A stretch of 64,000 bases of DNA, from contig NZ_JACIJD010000010.1 in assembly GCF_014199205.1 (NCBI RefSeq), forward strand, positions 121,337 to 185,336, read 5' to 3'. Within the stretch, counting starts at the first letter, position 1. Every line of letters starts with the position of its first letter. Made by a program: the position numbers and the translations under genes. Positions 10,046-17,862 of this stretch are shown here, in pieces. The stretch comes from Muricoccus pecuniae (GTDB lineage Bacteria; Pseudomonadota; Alphaproteobacteria; Acetobacterales; Acetobacteraceae). The notes under the pieces were generated by a model that searched no databases, was not told the origin of the DNA, and saw only the letters and a program-made list of their open reading frames with translations.

Positions 10046-10094
10046 AAAAAGAAAGCCCGGAAAGCCACGGCCTCATGCCGCAGGCCTTCCGGGC
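10046..10094 (-). terminator. Strong intrinsic terminator, minus strand
   Basis: Arms at 10055-10066 and 10083-10094 (GCCCGGAAGGCC pairing with GGCTTTCCGGGC on the minus strand, one mismatch), with further pairing of GGC/GCC toward the loop. On the minus strand the hairpin is followed immediately by TTTCTTTTT (10054 to 10046). It lies 164 bp downstream of the LysR stop and just upstream of the DUF6481 start, so it ends transcription coming from LysR/trxB or from a short RNA starting in between. Read on the plus strand it lacks a T tract. Confidence 0.75.
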
Positions 10095-10170
10095 AAGTGC
10101 TTACAGGGAGGCTTCACGTCTGGGAGACGCGGGATCCTGGGACCCCATCCAGTGAATCACCGAACGAAAC
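10046..10170 (-). ncRNA. Candidate small RNA between LysR and DUF6481 genes
   Basis: The 313-bp gap 9945-10257 has no convincing gene. Its minus strand carries a short hairpin (CGTCT-CCC-AGACG, 10117-10129), a single-stranded CCTCCC stretch (10106-10111) and then the strong terminator. Hairpin, exposed C/T-rich anti-Shine-Dalgarno-like segment and terminator is a layout seen in several alphaproteobacterial sRNAs. A 15-codon reading frame (ATG GGG TCC ...) also ends in this segment. No promoter was identified, so this could equally be the 3' UTR of the LysR transcript. Confidence 0.25.
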
Positions 10171-10257
10171 GGAGGGTAGCCCGGCCCCGCCGCGCGCGGC
10201 GTGCCAAGAACATCCATCCGCCATGCAGCACCCGCATGGATCGGCTCTCCCAGGCGA

Positions 10258-11148
10258 TTAGCCGCCCCCGGCGAGTTCCGCCACGAGGAAGTCGCGGAAC
10301 ACCGCCACGCGCTTCGAGCTCCGCATCTCCTCGGGATAGACGAAGAAGGCCTCGATCTTGGGGGTGTTTAGCTCAGGCAGGACGGTGACCAATTCGTTCA
10401 GGTCCTCGCCCATATAGTCCGGCAGCGCGGCCAGCCCGAGGCCTGAGCGCACCGCGCGCAGCATGGCCGGCAGGGAGTTCACCTCCACAGCCGCTCGCCG
10501 CGGCGAACCCGGGCGCCGGCCGGCCTCGACGAGCCAATTTATGTCCTCCACGGGCGGGTGGTAGTCGCCGTAGATGATCAGCCGGTGGGCATCCAGGTCC
10601 TCCGCCCGCTGCGGGATGCCCGCGTTGCGGAGGTAGTCCGCCGATCCCACCACCTTCCAGCCGAAGGTCGCGATGTGGCGCTGGATCAGGTCCGGCTGGC
10701 GGGGCGGGTGCATGCGGATGGCGAGGTCGGCCTCGCGCATGGCGAGGTCCAGCTCCGTGTCGTCCAGCAGGAGGGTGACGGTCACCTCGGGGTGCAGGGC
10801 GAGGAACCGCTCCAGCCGAGGGGCGAGCCAGGTGGAGCCGAAGCCGGTCGTCGTCGTCACCTTCAGCCGGCCGGCCGCGCGCTCCCGGCTCTCGGTCAGC
10901 AGCGCCTCGGTCATGGCGAGCTTGGCGAAGACTTCGCGCACGGTCTTGTTCAGCGTCTCGCCCTGCTCCGTCAGGATCAGACCCCGGGCGTGGCGGTGGA
11001 AGAGCGGCACCGCGAGGCTCTCCTCCAGCGCCTGGATCTGGCGGGAGACGGCGGATTGGCTGAGGTTCAGCGTGTCGCCGGCATGGGTGAAGGACCCCGC
11101 CTCGGCCACCGCGTGGAAGACGCGAAGCTTGTCCCAGTCGAGCGGCAT
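10258..11148 (-). CDS. LysR-family transcriptional regulator
   Basis: 296 residues. N-terminal winged helix-turn-helix (about 1-65; MPLDWDKLRVFHAVAEAGSFTHA and LSQSAVSRQIQALEE) and a C-terminal LysR substrate-binding domain (about 92-290). The start ATG overlaps the trxB stop by 1 nt (TGATG), so it is cotranscribed with thioredoxin reductase rather than divergent from a target, which is unusual for LysR genes. Effector and target are not evident. Confidence 0.9.
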   Translation of the reverse strand: MPLDWDKLRVFHAVAEAGSFTHAGDTLNLSQSAVSRQIQALEESLAVPLFHRHARGLILTEQGETLNKTVREVFAKLAMTEALLTESRERAAGRLKVTTTTGFGSTWLAPRLERFLALHPEVTVTLLLDDTELDLAMREADLAIRMHPPRQPDLIQRHIATFGWKVVGSADYLRNAGIPQRAEDLDAHRLIIYGDYHPPVEDINWLVEAGRRPGSPRRAAVEVNSLPAMLRAVRSGLGLAALPDYMGEDLNELVTVLPELNTPKIEAFFVYPEEMRSSKRVAVFRDFLVAELAGGG

Positions 11149-12143
11149 CAGACGCTCACCGCGTCATAGGCGGCGGGGGAGGGGGCATCGTCCGGGATGT
11201 GGGCGAGCCACTTCTCCGCGTCCAGCGCGGCCATGCAGCCGGAGCCGGCCGCCGTGACGGCCTGGCGGTAGATCCGGTCCTGCACGTCCCCCGCGGCGAA
11301 GATCCCGGGGATGCTGGTGCGCGCCGATCCCGGCTCCGTCACGATGTAGCCGTCCTCGTCGGTGGCGAGCTGGTCGCGGAAGAGGGCGGTGGCGGGGTCG
11401 TGGCCGATGGCGACGAACATGCCGTCAACCGGCATCTCGTAATGGCCGCCCCCCACGAGGTCCCGCAGCTTCAGCGCGCGGAGCGAGCGGAACTGCCCCT
11501 CGGTCGCCAGCGCCTCCTCCACCACCGTGTTCCAGATGATCGAGACCTTGGGGTGCCCGAACAGCCGCTCCTGCATGATGCGCTCGGCCCGCAGGCTGTC
11601 CCGCCGGTGGATCAACGTCACCTTGCTCGCCAGCCCGGCGAGGTAGAGGGCCTCCTCCACTGCCGAGTTGCCGCCGCCGATCACCGCCACCTCCTTGCCC
11701 CGGAAGAAGAAGCCGTCGCAGGTGGCGCAGGCGGAGACGCCGAAGCCCGAGAGCTCCTTCTCCCCGGGGATGCCGAGCCAGCGCGCCTGGGCGCCGGTGG
11801 CGATCACCATGGCGGAAGCCTCGTAGCTGTCCCCCGAATCGCCCAGGGCGCGGAAGGGCCGCGCGCCGAGTTCCACGGAGGTGATGACGTCCCCGATGAT
11901 GCGGGTGCCGACATGCTCGGCCTGGGCGCGCATCTGGTCCATCAGCCACGGCCCCTGCACCGCGCTGGCGAAGCCGGGGTAGTTCTCCACATCGGTGGTG
12001 ATGGTGAGCTGCCCTCCCGGCTGCAGCCCGGCAACGAGGATTGGCTCGAGCCCTGCGCGGGCCGCATAGATGGCGGCGGTGTAGCCGGCCGGTCCGGCCC
12101 CGAGGATCAGCAGTCGCGTGCGGTGGGTCTCGGCCACGTCCAT
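11148..12143 (-). CDS. trxB: Thioredoxin-disulfide reductase
   Basis: FAD/NADPH enzyme that reduces thioredoxin in the cytoplasm. 331 residues from ATG 12143. Motifs: FAD-binding GAGPAG (15-20), redox-active CATC (Cys139, Cys142), NADPH-binding GGGNSAVEEA with HRRDSLRA, and C-terminal GIFAAGDVQD. An in-frame ATG at 12188 would add 15 unconserved residues, so I prefer 12143. Divergent from an Lrp-type regulator whose start is 194 bp away. Confidence 0.94.
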   Translation of the reverse strand: MDVAETHRTRLLILGAGPAGYTAAIYAARAGLEPILVAGLQPGGQLTITTDVENYPGFASAVQGPWLMDQMRAQAEHVGTRIIGDVITSVELGARPFRALGDSGDSYEASAMVIATGAQARWLGIPGEKELSGFGVSACATCDGFFFRGKEVAVIGGGNSAVEEALYLAGLASKVTLIHRRDSLRAERIMQERLFGHPKVSIIWNTVVEEALATEGQFRSLRALKLRDLVGGGHYEMPVDGMFVAIGHDPATALFRDQLATDEDGYIVTEPGSARTSIPGIFAAGDVQDRIYRQAVTAAGSGCMAALDAEKWLAHIPDDAPSPAAYDAVSV

Positions 12144-12337
12144 GTCCTGAGTGCAGTGCAGAATCGCCGGCACACCATATCGGTGCATTGGACCGGATGC
12201 ACCACCCCCGGAAGCAGGGCCAGAGGAGGGCCCGGCGGGCAGCCCTTGATGAGGGCAGCACGGACGGGGATAGTGGCGGGGGATGGACCGGCACGCCAGG
12301 GGGGCCGGCCGCGAATGGCCCGAGAGAAGACCAGACC

Positions 12338-12817
12338 TTGAAAGACCTCGGCCCCGCCGCCCTCGACGCGACCGATCGGGATATCCTGCGCGAGCTACAG
12401 GCCGATGGGCGCATGACGAACGTGGCGCTGGCGGCCCGCGTCGGCCTCTCCGCGCCGCCCTGCCTCCGCCGCGTGCGCCGGCTGGAGGAGACCGGGGTGA
12501 TCCGCGGCTACCACGCCGATGTGGATCCCACTGCCCTGGGCTGGGAGATCACCTTCTTCGCCGTGGTCGGGCTGGAAAGCCAGAAGCTCCCCGTGCTGGA
12601 GGCCTTCGAGGCCATGGTGCGCGACTGGCCGGAGGTGCGGGAGTGCCACATGATCCGCGGCGGCGGGGACTTCCTGCTGCGCCTCGTCGCCCGGAACCCC
12701 GCGCATGAGAACGAATTGACGAACCGCCTGACGGGCGCCGCGACGGTCATGCATGTCCGTACCCTCCAGACCATCCGGACCTCCAAGGACGAGGCGGGCG
12801 TGCCGGTCGAGGGGTAG
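12338..12817 (+). CDS. Lrp/AsnC-family transcriptional regulator
   Basis: 159 residues. N-terminal helix-turn-helix (about 8-65: LDATDRDILRELQADGRMTNVALAARVGLSAPPCLRRVRRLEE) and C-terminal RAM/AsnC ligand domain (about 70-150). The start is taken as TTG 12338: the family normally begins just before LDxTDRxIL and no ATG or GTG lies there; a purine-rich AGAGAAGA sequence precedes it. Usually such proteins sense amino acids and act as dimers/octamers. Divergent from trxB, which may be a target. Confidence 0.87.
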   Translation: MKDLGPAALDATDRDILRELQADGRMTNVALAARVGLSAPPCLRRVRRLEETGVIRGYHADVDPTALGWEITFFAVVGLESQKLPVLEAFEAMVRDWPEVRECHMIRGGGDFLLRLVARNPAHENELTNRLTGAATVMHVRTLQTIRTSKDEAGVPVEG

Positions 12818-12905
12818 CGCTTCCCCGGTAAACTGTTTCGTGAAGCGGCTGCATGCGGGAGAGCGGATAAACACTTAGGGCCGGTCATTCCCAGGAGGGG
12901 AACGA

Positions 12906-13964
12906 ATGTCCGCCGGCCTGCCGGACCATGAAACGCCCAACCTGCGGGGCGTGACACAGCGCGTGATCCTGCCCGGCCTGGCCCTCGGCCTGGCCGCGAC
13001 GCTGGGCGTTGCTGCCTGGACCGCCGTGCAGCCCGCGCTGGAGAGCCGCGTCCTGCGCCAGCAGGTGGCATCGGGCGAGGCGCCGGCCGAGCGCACCGCC
13101 GCCGCGCCGCCGGCAGCGGTCATGGCCGAGGCCCTCCCACCTCCCGCCGCGCCCGCGGAAGCCTTCCTGGAGGAGGTGCCCACCTCCGGTGACGACGTGG
13201 ACAGCCTGCTCCGCAAGGCCGCGGAGCTGGATGCGGAGCTGGACCGGCTGGAGGCCCAGCTCCGCGCCTCCGCCCGGCAGAGGGCCGAGCAGGAGGCGCA
13301 GGAGGGGCCGTCCTCCGAAGACCTGCCCCTCATCGCGGCGCTTCCCCTGCCGCCCCCCGCTCCGCCGGAGGGCGCGGCACCCAGCGGGCTGCTTGCTGCC
13401 CTTCCCATACCGCCGCCCGCTCCGCCGGAGGGAGCGGTGCCCACCGGTCCGCTCGCCGCCTTGCCCATGCCGCCGCCCGCACCGCCGGAGGGGGCCGTGC
13501 CCGCCGGCACACTCGCCGCCCTGCTCAGGCCATCTCCCGCGCCGCCTACGGGGGAGGTGATCGCCGGTCCTTCGGCCTCGCTTCCCTTGCCGCCGCCCGC
13601 ACCCCCGGAAGGCGTGGCCCTCCCCGGCATCCTCGCCGCCCTGCCTCTGCCGCCGCCGGCCCCGCCGGCAGGCGCCATGCCGATTGCTCCGCAGGCACCG
13701 GCAAACGAGACGCTCGCCGCCCTGGCGCCGGCCGGCCGCGCGGCCGTGCCGGCTTCTCCGCCCGCAGCGCCGGCGCAGCGCGCCCCCGCCCAGGCCACGC
13801 GCGAGGCGCAGGAAGCCGCCCCCGCGCGCGGCTCGCCGAATATCCGCCAGGCCGCCGCGGCCGCTGTGGCCCAGCGCCGCTGCCAGATCATCACCCTCCG
13901 CATCCAGCTTGGCGAGGAGCCATCCCGTGCCGATCAACGCTTTCTCCGCGATGGCTGCCGCTAA
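12906..13964 (+). CDS. Membrane-anchored proline-rich repeat protein
   Basis: 352 residues, family not recognised. A single hydrophobic segment (about 20-40) follows a 19-residue N-terminus, so the protein is probably anchored in the inner membrane with the rest in the periplasm. Residues about 96-125 are an E/R/A-rich predicted coiled coil. Residues 146 to about 260 form tandem 20-residue Pro/Ala repeats. The C-terminus (about 315-352) is a compact basic segment with two cysteines (QRRCQI, DGCR). The gene overlaps the following OmpA lipoprotein by 14 nt. A periplasm-spanning spacer is an inference from the layout. Confidence 0.75.
   Translation: MSAGLPDHETPNLRGVTQRVILPGLALGLAATLGVAAWTAVQPALESRVLRQQVASGEAPAERTAAAPPAAVMAEALPPPAAPAEAFLEEVPTSGDDVDSLLRKAAELDAELDRLEAQLRASARQRAEQEAQEGPSSEDLPLIAALPLPPPAPPEGAAPSGLLAALPIPPPAPPEGAVPTGPLAALPMPPPAPPEGAVPAGTLAALLRPSPAPPTGEVIAGPSASLPLPPPAPPEGVALPGILAALPLPPPAPPAGAMPIAPQAPANETLAALAPAGRAAVPASPPAAPAQRAPAQATREAQEAAPARGSPNIRQAAAAAVAQRRCQIITLRIQLGEEPSRADQRFLRDGCR
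13341..13685 (+). repeat. Tandem 60-bp in-frame repeat (Pro/Ala-rich), about 5.7 units
   Basis: Exact 60-bp periodicity in the proline-rich gene: units begin at 13341, 13401, 13461, 13521, 13581 and 13641, each encoding LPxPPPAPPEGAxPxGxLAA or a variant. Unit 4 is the most diverged (LLRPSPAPPTGEVIAGPSAS); the last is truncated. Third-position differences between units show the array is not brand new, but length variation between strains would be expected. Confidence 0.9.
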
Positions 13965-15216
13965 GGGCGCCGCCGCGGCGGCCATCGGCTTCTTGCTCGT
14001 CCTGGCCGGCTGTTCCGGCCCGCAGGGGCCGCAGGATGCTGCCTCCCTTCCCATGCGGGTGGCGGGCGCGCCGGAGCCGCCGCGCACGGCGCAGAGCCTC
14101 GACGAGGCCGTGCTGAGCATGACGGTCGCGCTCTTCGACCGCGCGCGCATCGCGCCGCCGGAGGGCCCGGGCGGCTACTCCCTCGTCGTCGATCCGCTGA
14201 TCGACCGCGCGACGGGGGAGCAGTCCGCCACGACCCGCCGCATGGAGCAGCGGATCGGGGCGGTGGTGCGGGAGCGCTACCCCGAGTTCCGGCTGCGGCC
14301 CTTCAACACGGCCGCCCTCGAGGAGAGGCCCCTCATCCTGCTGGGCTCGATCACGGGGGTGGACGGCGCCGGGATCATCCCGCCCGCGCGGGAGCCGCGG
14401 CCGCAGACCTACCGGATCTGGGCGGTGCTGGGCGATCTCCGCACGGGGAAGGTGGTGGCGCATGAGACGGCCTGGGTGCGCGGGCCGGAGATCGACACGA
14501 CCCCGGCCCCTTTCTACGCCGACAGCCCGGCCTGGACATCGGACGGCGTCACCGCCGCCTATCTCAGGACCTGCGCGGGCAATCCGGGCGATCCGATCGA
14601 CCCCGCCTATCTCGCCGCGCTGGAGGCCCAGGCACTGATCTCCGACGGGACGAGGGCCTATGAGGAGGGGAACTACCCCATGGCCCTCGCCTCCTACGAC
14701 GCCGCTTCCCGCCGGCCCGGCGGGGACCAGCTCCGCGTGCGGAACGGCCTCTATCTCAGCAACCGGGCGCTTGGCCGGCGCCGGGAGGCGGAGGAGGCCT
14801 TCGGCGCCGTCGTCGATCACGGGCTGGACCGCGGCAAGCTGGCAGTGAAGTTTCTCTTCCAGCCGGGCACGACACGCTTCGCGCCGAGCAGGGACATCAG
14901 CGGCGACTATCCCATGTGGATCCGCCAGATCGCCCGCCGCGCCGCGCCGCGCGACGTCTGCCTCGCCATCACCGGCCATGCGAGCCCGACGGGCGCCTCG
15001 TCGGTCAACCAGCGCCTCTCGGCCGGGCGGGCCGAGGCCGTGCGCAGCGGGCTGGTGGCCGAGCGCGCCGTCCTGCGCCCGCGCACGGAGGCGGCCGGGC
15101 TGGGCGCCTCCCGGCCACTGATCGGCACGGGCAAGGACGACGTGACGGACGCGCTGGACCGCCGCGTGGAGTTCGAGCCCTCGGCTTGCCCCATGAGGGT
15201 GGCGGACCGACTCTGA
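13951..15216 (+). CDS. OmpA-family lipoprotein with TPR-like middle
   Basis: 421 residues. N-terminal lipoprotein signal peptide with lipobox LAGC (Cys about residue 20), a middle domain of unknown type (about 45-225), a TPR-like helical pair (about 230-295; AYEEGNYPMALASYDAASRR and ALGRRREAEEAFGAVV), and a C-terminal OmpA-like peptidoglycan-binding domain (about 295-410; ITGHASPTG, NQRLSAGRAEAVR, LDRRVEF). Likely lipid-anchored and bound to peptidoglycan. ATG 13951 is inside the preceding gene (14-nt overlap); GTG 13927 is an alternative. Coupled to the proline-rich protein, suggesting one envelope complex. Confidence 0.85.
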   Translation: MAAAKGAAAAAIGFLLVLAGCSGPQGPQDAASLPMRVAGAPEPPRTAQSLDEAVLSMTVALFDRARIAPPEGPGGYSLVVDPLIDRATGEQSATTRRMEQRIGAVVRERYPEFRLRPFNTAALEERPLILLGSITGVDGAGIIPPAREPRPQTYRIWAVLGDLRTGKVVAHETAWVRGPEIDTTPAPFYADSPAWTSDGVTAAYLRTCAGNPGDPIDPAYLAALEAQALISDGTRAYEEGNYPMALASYDAASRRPGGDQLRVRNGLYLSNRALGRRREAEEAFGAVVDHGLDRGKLAVKFLFQPGTTRFAPSRDISGDYPMWIRQIARRAAPRDVCLAITGHASPTGASSVNQRLSAGRAEAVRSGLVAERAVLRPRTEAAGLGASRPLIGTGKDDVTDALDRRVEFEPSACPMRVADRL

Positions 15217-15665
15217 TCCACCGGCGCGGGAGATCGCGCCGCGCACCCGGGATAACGCGCTGCGGCAGGTCTCCCCGCCACGCTACAGCTTCGGCACGAT
15301 AACTCCTGCTCGCCCCGCGTTGCTGCGCGGACGGGTAGGAATGCCGGCTGCCCAGGCAGATCGAAATCGCGCCGGTGAAAGCCTGCCACAGATCTGCCTC
15401 GCCCGAGTGTCCGCCGGGCTAACTCTTCCGGAGCCTGCACCACCAGCCTCGACGATCGGGTCACCGAGTCCAGGCCTGGGCCCGGTACCGGTGTCCCCAG
15501 GGCGGCCCTTTTCCTGCCTCCGGAGCCCGATCGGGCCGCCTGTCCGTATGCGCCCGGGAGGCCCGTCCGCCCGATTAGAGCCCACTTTGCTCTGTTAAAA
15601 CCCTGACGAGCCGTAACGTGTTCGGACGCTTTTCGATGCGTGCCCGCATATAGTCGATAAGGAGG
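15217..15665. other. Gene-poor stretch, nothing recognised
   Basis: About 450 bp after the OmpA lipoprotein. Short open frames on both strands have no recognisable motif, no convincing Shine-Dalgarno and no conserved start. Base composition becomes less strictly high-GC toward 15590-15665, next to the decayed transposase, which suggests leftover insertion-sequence or transferred DNA. No tRNA-like fold or inverted terminal repeat was found by eye. Confidence 0.5.
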
Positions 15666-16285
15666 ATGCCGAAGTCGGCCGTGCGGGCGGTGCGGGAGCC
15701 CTGTCTGCGGGCCGGGCAGCGCTGCCGGGTTATGGGATTCACAGTACTCGCCGAAGGACTACACCCAGCCGAAGCTCTTCGCACTCCTGGTCCTGCGGCA
15801 GTTCCTGCGGACAGACTACCGGGGCGTGGTAGCGCTCGTCACCGAGTGGTTGGGGCTGGGACGTACCCTAGTGCTGACCAAGGTGCCGCACTATTCGTCC
15901 CTGGCCCATGCTGAGGCTAGGGGGCTTTACTCGGAGTTCAGGCCGCTATGGTCCGGCATGTCCGGGCCTGCGGCCGGACCGATGCTGCACCGGTGACGGC
16001 CGTGGATGCGACCGGCCTCGAGAACCCGGCACGTCAGCGCCCATTTCGGCCAGCGTCGGGCCAAGGGAGAGGGGCACCGTCAGCGTGCCTGGCCCGAGCT
16101 GACCGTGGTGCTCCACACCCGCTCGCACCCCGGGCTCGGCGCCGTGCCTCAGACCCAGCCAGGACTCCCCGGTTTCGCACCGGCTACGCGCCAAGCCGCC
16201 GCTCTAGTTGCGGTCGATACCGCCCTTGGCGATCATACAACCTCACGCTCCTCGCCGAACCTTCGTGAGCATCTCAACAAAGCAT
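15666..16285 (+). pseudogene. Decayed transposase remnant (IS4/IS5-like DDE type)
   Basis: Conserved transposase segments are readable but spread over frames. In frame 1, 15733-15993 reads DYTQPKLFALLVLRQFL, TDYRGVVALVTEWLGL and KVPHYSSLAHAEARGL, the N-terminal pattern of a common DDE transposase family, and ends in TGA at 15994. Frame 3 then gives AVDATGLE and frame 1 resumes with RHVSAHFGQRRAKGEGH, RAWPELTVVLHT and RQAAALVAVDTALGD. So at least two frameshifts are present and the C-terminal third is missing by 16285. An ATG at 15666 follows a GGAGG, possibly the original start. No terminal inverted repeats seen. Confidence 0.75.
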
Positions 16286-16293
16286 CCCGAACT

Positions 16294-16677
16294 CTAAGTG
16301 GAGCGCTCCAGCAGCTCCACCCGGACATTCTCCGGGCCCTCGACGAAGGCGATGCGCGTCGTCGGGTTCGGGTTGTTCGGCTCCATCACGATCCGCACGC
16401 CCTTGCCGCGCAGCTCCTCGACGATTGCGTCGATTCCCGTCACCGCCAGCGCCAGGTGCTCGATCCCCTGAAAGGGCGCGGGGGGAACGGATGGGGTGCT
16501 CTCCGGCACGCGGTCGATGAACAGGTGCAGCCCGCCGAGATCCACCACCACGCGCAGGCTCGCCGGCCCCTCCTGGCGGCGGAGGTGCTTCGCCTCGAAA
16601 TGGTCCACGAACCAGGCCCCGGTCGCGTCCGGATCGGGGCTGCGGAGATGCACGTGGTCGAAGGCGAATCGGGTCAC
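16294..16677 (-). CDS. VOC-family (glyoxalase/bleomycin-resistance fold) protein
   Basis: 127 residues, one vicinal-oxygen-chelate module pair. Begins MTRFAFDHVHLRSPD with a likely metal-ligand histidine, has a central QGIEHLALAVTGID segment supplying a second His, and ends PENVRVELLE with a terminal Glu ligand. Could be a lyase, dioxygenase or isomerase; substrate unknown. It starts 10 nt after the small lipoprotein gene and so lies at the tail of the peptide transporter operon, just before the decayed transposase. Confidence 0.82.
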   Translation of the reverse strand: MTRFAFDHVHLRSPDPDATGAWFVDHFEAKHLRRQEGPASLRVVVDLGGLHLFIDRVPESTPSVPPAPFQGIEHLALAVTGIDAIVEELRGKGVRIVMEPNNPNPTTRIAFVEGPENVRVELLERST

Positions 16678-16687
16678 GGATGGCCTC

Positions 16688-16804
16688 TCAGCGAGTGACG
16701 TTCACCCCGCCACTACCACCCACATAAACCCCGCGCGAGCCCTCCGCCCTCTCGCAGGCCGCGAGGGCGAGGAGCGCGGCCACGGCCAGCGCCAACCTCG
16801 TCAT
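16688..16804 (-). CDS. 38-residue small lipoprotein at the end of the peptide ABC operon
   Basis: Reading frame starting with ATG at 16804 and ending with TGA at 16688. The product begins MTRLALAVAALLALAAC: a basic n-region, hydrophobic core and lipobox LAAC with Cys17, followed by 21 residues including GVYVGGSGGVNVTR. The ATG overlaps the dppF stop exactly as ATGA, matching the coupling used throughout the operon. Family not recognised; it should be an outer- or inner-membrane-anchored peptide. The overlap and clean lipobox are the main support. Confidence 0.7.
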   Translation of the reverse strand: MTRLALAVAALLALAACERAEGSRGVYVGGSGGVNVTR

Positions 16805-17862
16805 ACCGGCTGTCCCCCGTGGTTCGGCAGGTCGTTCAGGTGGCACCGGCTCTTGTGCCCCGGCGCCACCTCCTGCAGCGCCGGGATCTCAACCCGGCAG
16901 CGGTCGAAGGCGTGGGGGCAGCGGGGGTGGAAGTGGCAGCCCGAGGGCGGGTTGAGGGGGGAGGGGATCTCCCCCTTCACCGTGGCGAAGGCCTTCTTCC
17001 GCGCCTCGATCCGCGGCACCGCGGCCAGCAGCGACTGCGTGTAGGGATGGTTGGCGCGGGCAAAGACGGTTTCCGTCGGCGCCTCCTCCACCACGCGGCC
17101 GAGATACATGATCACGACGCGGTCGCTGAGATGCTCCACCACGCCGAGGTCGTGCGAGATGAAGAGGTAGGTGAGGTTCAGCTCCCGCCGCAGCGCCATG
17201 AACAGGTTCAGGATCTGCGCCTGGATCGACACGTCGAGCGCCGCGACGGACTCGTCGCAGACGAGGAATTCCGGCTGCACGGCCAGCGCCCGCGCGATGC
17301 CGATGCGCTGCCGCTGCCCGCCCGAGAACTGGTGGGGGTAGCGGGCCTTGAAGGCCGGATCGAGCCCGGCGCGCCGCATCTGCTCGTCCACGTAGCGGGC
17401 CAGCTCGGCGCGGGAGGTCAGCCCGTGGACCAGCGGCGCCTCGCCGATGATCTCGGCCACCTTCAGCCGCGGGTTGAGGGAGGACATGGGGTCCTGGAAG
17501 ATCATCTGCGCCTGCAGCATCGCCGCCCGCGCCTCCTTCCCGCCCATGCCGGTGCGGTCCTTGCCCTTCCACAGGATCGTGCCGTCGGAGGGCGGCAGGA
17601 TGCCCGCCACCATCCGGCCCAGCGTGGACTTGCCACAGCCGGACTCACCGACCAGCCCGACGACCTCGCCCTTGCGGATCGTCAGGTCCACCTTGTCCAC
17701 GGCATGCACCACCTCCTCACGGATGGGCGCGCCGAGCTTGGCGAGGATCTTGCCGGCGATGTCCAGCTTCTTGGAAAAGCGGCGGGAGACCCCCACCACC
17801 TCGATCATCTTCTCGCCGGCCGCCTGCGCGGGCACCGCGGGCTTCTCGATCGTCGCGCTCAC
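16801..17862 (-). CDS. dppF: Dipeptide/oligopeptide ABC transporter ATP-binding protein (DppF/OppF type)
   Basis: Second ATPase of a peptide importer. 353 residues: Walker A GESGCGKST (about 93-101), Q-loop IFQDPMSSLNPR, ABC signature FSGGQRQRIGIARAL, Walker B LVCDESVAALD, H-loop ISHDLGVVEHL, and the C-terminal oligopeptide-type cysteine segment SGCHFHPRCPHAFDRC that is typical of DppD/OppF and often linked to an Fe-S cluster. Start overlaps the dppD stop by 4 nt. Symbol given by operon position; the transported peptide class is not certain. Confidence 0.92.
   Translation of the reverse strand: MSATIEKPAVPAQAAGEKMIEVVGVSRRFSKKLDIAGKILAKLGAPIREEVVHAVDKVDLTIRKGEVVGLVGESGCGKSTLGRMVAGILPPSDGTILWKGKDRTGMGGKEARAAMLQAQMIFQDPMSSLNPRLKVAEIIGEAPLVHGLTSRAELARYVDEQMRRAGLDPAFKARYPHQFSGGQRQRIGIARALAVQPEFLVCDESVAALDVSIQAQILNLFMALRRELNLTYLFISHDLGVVEHLSDRVVIMYLGRVVEEAPTETVFARANHPYTQSLLAAVPRIEARKKAFATVKGEIPSPLNPPSGCHFHPRCPHAFDRCRVEIPALQEVAPGHKSRCHLNDLPNHGGQPV

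Noticed and set aside
13341..13685. CRISPR-like array
   Set aside because: No spacers; units are contiguous, in frame and Pro-coding.
15283..15585. Minus-strand 100-residue frame in the gene desert
   Set aside because: No motif, no Shine-Dalgarno, low-complexity Gly/Pro/Arg composition typical of random frames here.
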